Part shown: positions 59,335 through 64,000 of the stretch, piece by piece
Numbering within the stretch: position 1 is the first letter of the stretch
Layout of the letters: the number at the start of each line of letters is the position of its first letter
Assembly: GCA_950097015.1 (NCBI GenBank)
Contig: CATNEN010000011.1
Coordinates: 2,694,501 to 2,758,500, forward strand
DNA length: 64,000 nucleotides
Source: Macrostomum hystrix
Taxonomy: Eukaryota; Platyhelminthes; Macrostomidae
Direction: 5' to 3'
The notes under the pieces: generated by a model
What the model saw: the letters and a program-made list of their open reading frames with translations, nothing else
What the model was told of the DNA's origin: nothing
Database searches by the model: none
Program-made: the position numbers and the translations under genes

Positions 59335-60700
59335 GGAAGACAAGAGAAGAGAATGGGGAGGAGAGAAAAGGAAAAGAAAGGGAAAGACAAGGTAATAGAA
59401 GACAAAGAACAAGGGAAGAGAATTGGGAAGAACGTGGAAGAGAAAGGGGAAGAGAAAGGGGAAGAGAAAGGGGAAGAGAAAGGGGAAGAGAAAGGGGAAG
59501 AGAAAGGAGTAGAGAAAGGAGTAGAGAAAGGGAAAGAGAAAGGGGAAGAGAAAGGAGTAGAGAAAGGGGAATAGAAAGGGGAAAAGGAAGGACAGAGAAA
59601 GGGGAAGAGAAAGGGGAAGAGAAAGGGGAATAGAAAGGGAAAAGGAAGGACAGAGAAAGGGGAAGAGAAAGAGGAAGAGAAAGGGGAAGAGAAAGGGGAA
59701 GAGAAAGGGGAAGAGAAAGGAGAAGAGAAAGGGGAAGAGAAAGGGGAAGAGAAAGGAGAAGAGAAAGGGGAAGAGAAAGGGGAAGAGAAAGGAGAAGAGA
59801 AAGGGGAAGAGAAAGGGGAAGAGAAAGGAGAAGAGAAAGGGGAAGAGAAAGGGGAAGAGAAAGGAGTAGAGAAAGGAGTAGAGAAAGGGAAAGAGAAAGG
59901 GGAAGAGAAAGGAGTAGAGAAAGGGGAATAGAAAGGGAAAAGGAAGGACAGAGAAAGGGGAAGAGAAAGGGGAAGAGAAAGAGGAAGAGAAAGGGGAAGA
60001 GAAAGGAGTAGAGAAAGGGGAATAGAAAGGGGAAAAGGAAGGACAGAGAAAGGGGAAGAGAAAGGGGAAGAGAAAGAGGAAGAGAAAGGGGAAGAGAAAG
60101 GGGAAGAGAAAGGAGTAGAGAAAGGGGAAGAGAAAGGGGAAGAGAAAGGAGAAAATGAAGGACAGAGAAAGGGGAAGAGAAAGGGGAAGAGAAAGGAGTA
60201 GAGAAAGGGAAAGAGAAAGGGGAAGAGAAAGGAGTAGAGAAAGGGGAATAGAAAGGGGAAAAGGAAGGACAGAGAAAGGGGAAGAGAAAGGGGAAGAGAA
60301 AGGAGTAGAGAAAGGGGAAGAGAAAAGGGAAGAGAAAGGAGTAGAGAAAGGGGAAGAGAAAGGGGAAGAGAAAGAGGAAGAGAAAGGGGAAGAGAAAGGA
60401 GTAGAGAAAGGGAAAGAGAAAGGAGTAGAGAAAGGGGAATAGAAAGGAGTAGAGAAAGGGGAAGAGAAAGGGGAAGAGAAAGGGGAAGAGAAAGGAGTAG
60501 AGAAAGGGGAAGAGAAAGGAGTAGAGAAAGGGGAAGAGAAAGGAGTAGAGAAAGGGGAAGAGAAAGGGGAAGAGAAAGGGGAAGAGAAAGGAGTAGAGAA
60601 AGGGAAAGAGAAAGGGGAAGAGAAAGGAGTAGAGAAAGGGGAAGAGAAAGGGGAATAGAAAGGGGAAAAGGAAGGACAGAGAAAGGGGAAGAGAAAGGGA
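59335..60700. repeat. Purine array, 12-bp unit AAAGGGGAAGAG, about 110 units
   Basis: The units are GAGAAAGGGGAA, GAGAAAGGAGTA and GAGAAAGGGAAA, with a recurrent ATAGAAAGGGGAAAAGGAAG / GACAGAG marker that defines larger repeats. The plus strand is almost pure purine over more than 1.2 kb. The first 75 bp (59341-59415) align at roughly 85% to the reverse complement of 58371-58448. Long plus- and minus-strand frames here are artefacts. Confidence 0.97.
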
Positions 60701-61524
60701 AGGACGGGTTTTGGGAAAGATCTTACACGGAGAGAACTACACAAGCAGGAAGATTATTTCAAGATACTTAATACTTTGCACAACAGCTTGTAAATGTACA
60801 GGCTTATGCTACAGATTGTGTCAACCAGAGCAGCAAAACAAATTGCATAGATTTAACCGCTTCAGTAAATATATTTAGCTCTTGACAGCCTGGGTAGTGA
60901 AAACAGTTATGGCAGACCTTTTTACTCCTACTTAAAATAGTTTGAATTTACGAAAACAGCATGCTTATATATATAGTAAAGCATTATACATAGAGTGATA
61001 TCACACACACACCGCTAGATAAACATTCAAGACACAAAAAGAGATTTAAAAGACTTAAAAACCAAAAAAATGTTTTCTTAAACGGGTACTGCTTTATATG
61101 TACTGTACAATCAATACGATTATTATTATGAGAATAAAAAAAATGCTAATAAAAGCAACAGTTTGTCAACGAATGTGTTACTGGAATTCAGTCTCAATAA
61201 GTCTCATCATCAACCTATTTTGTAATGAGATGCTAAGTTTAGAAATCTACATTTATAAAGGTTAGTTAATAACAAAAAACTAAATAAATATAATCAGCTT
61301 GAAGCTTAAGCGCATGTCTTGATTAAACTGTTCTGAAATGTGTACCTGCAATGATTGTAAGAGCGAATCAATTTACAGTAGAACTGATCAAAATAATAGT
61401 GTACAGTGTCTTTTGAATCTTTTTAAAGTTCTGAAACATACAATTTAGAGATGCAAATAGTTTTTTATTGTAACGACAAACTAGTATATCAACAGTCTGT
61501 CTGTTCTTACACAGGTATACTAAT
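60701..61524. other. AT-rich intergenic stretch
   Basis: No gene or array is recognised. A minor (CA)n run is at 60999-61011. Confidence 0.4.
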
Positions 61525-61822
61525 TGAATTGATTACACCTGCCCCTATAGGGCCAGATGTGCAGCCGACAGCACAGCCGCAGCTATTGCGCGGCGCATCT
61601 GAAGACTGCGTACAGCTGTTCAGTCCATGGACTGGGGGGACGCCACACCCACCTTCAATTATCCCAGCTGATGCTGATACCCATTTAACAGCTGGGTGAA
61701 CTGAAGCAATGCAGAGTTAAGTGTCTTGCTAAAGGACACAAATTGTTTCAGTGGAGTCGGGAATCGAACTCCCGACCTTCAAGTCGTAAGTCCGACGCCC
61801 TAACCACTAGGCTACAACCCCA
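61525..61822 (-). mobile_element. SINE family A, copy 2 (best preserved)
   Basis: Read on the minus strand, a tRNA-like head has an A box (TAGCCTAGTGGTTAGGGC) and a B box (GGGAGTTCGATTCCCGAC). The body has GACACTTAACTCTGCATTGC and CCCAGCTGTTAAATGGGTAT. CAGTCCATGGACTGAACAGC and GATGTGCAGCCGACAGCACA (given here in plus sense) follow. The 3' end is CAGGTGTAATCAATTCAATT. It serves as the reference for the family in this window. Confidence 0.88.
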
Positions 61823-61989
61823 GTTTACTAATAATAGTAACAGGTATACTAATAATAGCCGATAGAAATTTAACAGACTTCAAGCAATGAGTCTGGGTAA
61901 AAGTGTTAATTAATCACGATACATCACGACTATTTTCGTTCCATAGGTGAAAATCAATAAACTTAAACCTAATCATTAGAAATAAGAAA

Positions 61990-62880
61990 TATCCTTAGTC
62001 CCAAAAACTGTGAAGCCAAGATCCCGAATCCCAAAAACTGTGAAGCCAAGATCCCGAATCCCAAAAACTGTGAACCCAAGATCCCAAATTCCAAACACTG
62101 TGAAGCCAAAATCCCAAATCCCAAAAACTGTGAAGCCAAGATCCCGAATCCCAAAAACTGTGAAGCCAAGATCCCGAATCCCAAAAACTGTTTTGTTATC
62201 CAAGCCAAGATCCCGAATCCGAAAAACTGTGAAGCCAATATCCCGAATCCCAAAAACTGTGAAGCCAAGATCCCACATCCCAAAAACTGTGAAGCCAAGA
62301 TCCCACATCCCAAAAACTGTGAAGCCAAGATCCCACATCCCAAAAACTGTGAAGCCAAGATCCCAAATTACAAAAACTGTGAAGCCAAGATCTCGAATCC
62401 CAAAAACTGTGAAGCCAAGATCCCGACTCCCAAAAACTGTGAAGCCAAGATCCCAAATTCCAAAAACTGTGAAGCCAAGATCCCAAATCCCAAAAACTGT
62501 GAAGCCAAGATCCCGAATCCCAAAAACTGTGAAGCCAAGATCCCGAATCCCAAAAACTGTGAAGCCAAGATCCCGAATCCCAAAAACTGTGAAGCCAAGA
62601 TCCCGAATCCCAAAAACTGTGAAGCCAAGATCCCAAATTCCAAAAACTGTGAAGCCAAGATCCCGAATCCCAAAAACTGTGAAGCCAAGATCCCGAATCC
62701 CAAAAACTGTGAAGCCAAGATCCCACATCCCAAAAACTGTGAAGCCAAGATCCCAAATCCCAAAAACGGTGAAGCCAAGATCCCGAATCCCAAAAACTGT
62801 GAAGCCAAGATCCCGAATCCCAAAAACTGTGAAGCCAAGATCCCGAATCCCAAAAACGGTGAAGCCAAGATCCCAAGTCA
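61990..62880. repeat. Minisatellite, 30-bp unit, about 29 copies
   Basis: The unit is formed by CCCAAAAACTGTGAAGCCAA and GATCCCGAAT, with CACAT, AAATC and AAATT variants. One insertion of TTTTGTTATCC interrupts it near 62190. On the minus strand it contains GGGATCTTGG, the core seen in other arrays. Frames are open on both strands because 30 is a multiple of 3. They are not genes. Confidence 0.97.
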
Positions 62881-63485
62881 TAAGTAAAAATTTTCTAAAT
62901 ATCCTAAATTCCTACATTTTCGATGTACTCAAATCATGTCAGTTAGTAACTATTTTATTGCTACTCATATTCAGTGAAAAATCACGAAAGTTATACAAAA
63001 ATATTATTTCTTATTGATCGCGCAAATATAAACAAAAATCGATAGTACATTGAGATGAGAGTATTAAACAGAAAAAACGATAATTGTCAATTAAAAAAGC
63101 GCAAGCTTTGATAAAGAAGGCGAAAAAATAAAAATAAATAAATTGTTCGATAAATCAAGCACAACAAACTGCTACTTATCAATAAAGATTAACAAAAGTT
63201 ATCGTCTTTAAAACAGACAAAAAAGTGAAAAAAAACCTTTAGGTCTCTATAAAATCGGGTCATTGCCCCAACGGAATTGCGAACAAGTCAGTGTCCAAGG
63301 ATGCTTCGTGGTTTGCTGCTGGATCGCATGACAACAAAAACCCTGAGATTGGGCAATAATAATGTAAAATTAACATTACTAATAGAGGATCTAAAATTAC
63401 AGCTGTTAGGGGTTTCATTTCGAGATAAAAAATATATTTTATAAATATGTAAATGTTGGATCCTTACTAAAGGATGTTATGTAGA
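62881..63485. other. AT-rich spacer
   Basis: About 600 bp, strongly AT-rich, no recognisable feature. Confidence 0.4.
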
Positions 63486-63489
63486 AACT

Positions 63490-64000
63490 ATACTTAACGA
63501 TTTGGAATCTGTATTCAGGTATATGGGATCTATAGTTAAGGATGTGGGATCTATAGTTAAAGATAAGGGATCTATAGTTAAGGATGTGGGATCTATAGTT
63601 AAGGATGTGGGATCTATAGTTAAGGATGTGGGATCTATAGTTAAGGATGTGGGATCTATAGTTAAGGATGTGGGATCTATAGTTAAGGATGTGGGATCTA
63701 TAGTTAAGGATGTGGGATCTATAGTTAAGGATGTGGGATCTATATTTAAGGATGTGGGATCTGTATTTCTGGATGTGGGATCTAAAGATGAGGATGTAGG
63801 ATCTAAACTTATGGATGTGGGATCTAAAGATAAGGATGTAGGATCTAAAGATAAGGATGTGGGATCTAAAGATAAGGATGTGGGATATAAAGGTAAGGAT
63901 GTGGGATCTATATTTAAGGATGTGGGATCTAAAGATAAGGATTTGGGATTTACAGATAAGGATGTGGTGATCTATATTTAGGAATGGGGGATCTATATTT
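63490..64000. repeat. Minisatellite, 21-bp unit, runs off the window
   Basis: The core is GGGATCTATAGTTAAGGATG plus T. From 63780 it changes to a sister unit GGGATCTAAAGATAAGGATG plus T. The array continues past the right edge, so about 24 copies is a minimum. It again contains GGGATCT. Confidence 0.97.

Noticed and set aside
61745-61822. Functional tRNA gene on the minus strand
   Set aside because: It is the head of a complete SINE body repeated elsewhere in the window, and the anticodon stem is not canonical.

Overview
The window is animal nuclear DNA. It carries four intact protein-coding genes, all on the minus strand. Three of them are split by GT-AG introns with conserved phases, and their exons are GC-rich in an AT-rich background. 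The gene families (aminergic GPCR, SLC6 transporter, seven-repeat protocadherin, NDR kinase) indicate a bilaterian. Two genes have a splice acceptor 0-2 nt before the start ATG, which fits spliced-leader trans-splicing. Together with tRNA-derived SINEs and extreme minisatellite content, this suggests a spiralian, perhaps a flatworm. The species guess is weak.

Layout. Positions 1-5640 hold tandem arrays and unassigned DNA. An intronless biogenic-amine GPCR lies at 5690-7051. An SLC6 amino-acid-type transporter lies at 8952-18501 (10 exons, 641 aa when spliced as inferred here). A delta-like protocadherin lies at 20159-36400 (10 exons, 1151 aa). An internally deleted piggyBac-type element on the plus strand lies at about 37670-38928. 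A gene-poor satellite block runs from about 40575 to 53250. An NDR/tricornered kinase lies at 53761-57385 (7 exons, 478 aa). Purine and pyrimidine arrays, SINEs and two more arrays fill the rest. I derived exon joins by hand from splice sites, and every reading-frame phase closes.

Tandem repeats. More than thirty minisatellite arrays with units of 12-45 bp occupy roughly 31 kb, about half the window. Most long introns carry their own array with a private unit, while exons are untouched. Some arrays share short cores (GGGATCT; CTGTTAGATA), some show higher-order structure (about 953 bp in the 40.6-44.4 kb array), and one pair is an inverted duplication next to a SINE. Because many units are multiples of 3 bp, the arrays create long spurious ORFs, up to 695 codons and sometimes on both strands at once. 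I do not call these genes.

Function. The receptor, transporter, protocadherin and NDR kinase are all types commonly used in nervous systems (amine signalling, amino-acid or transmitter uptake, neurite adhesion, dendrite and neurite morphogenesis). Each has its own flanks, and nothing in the sequence shows co-regulation.
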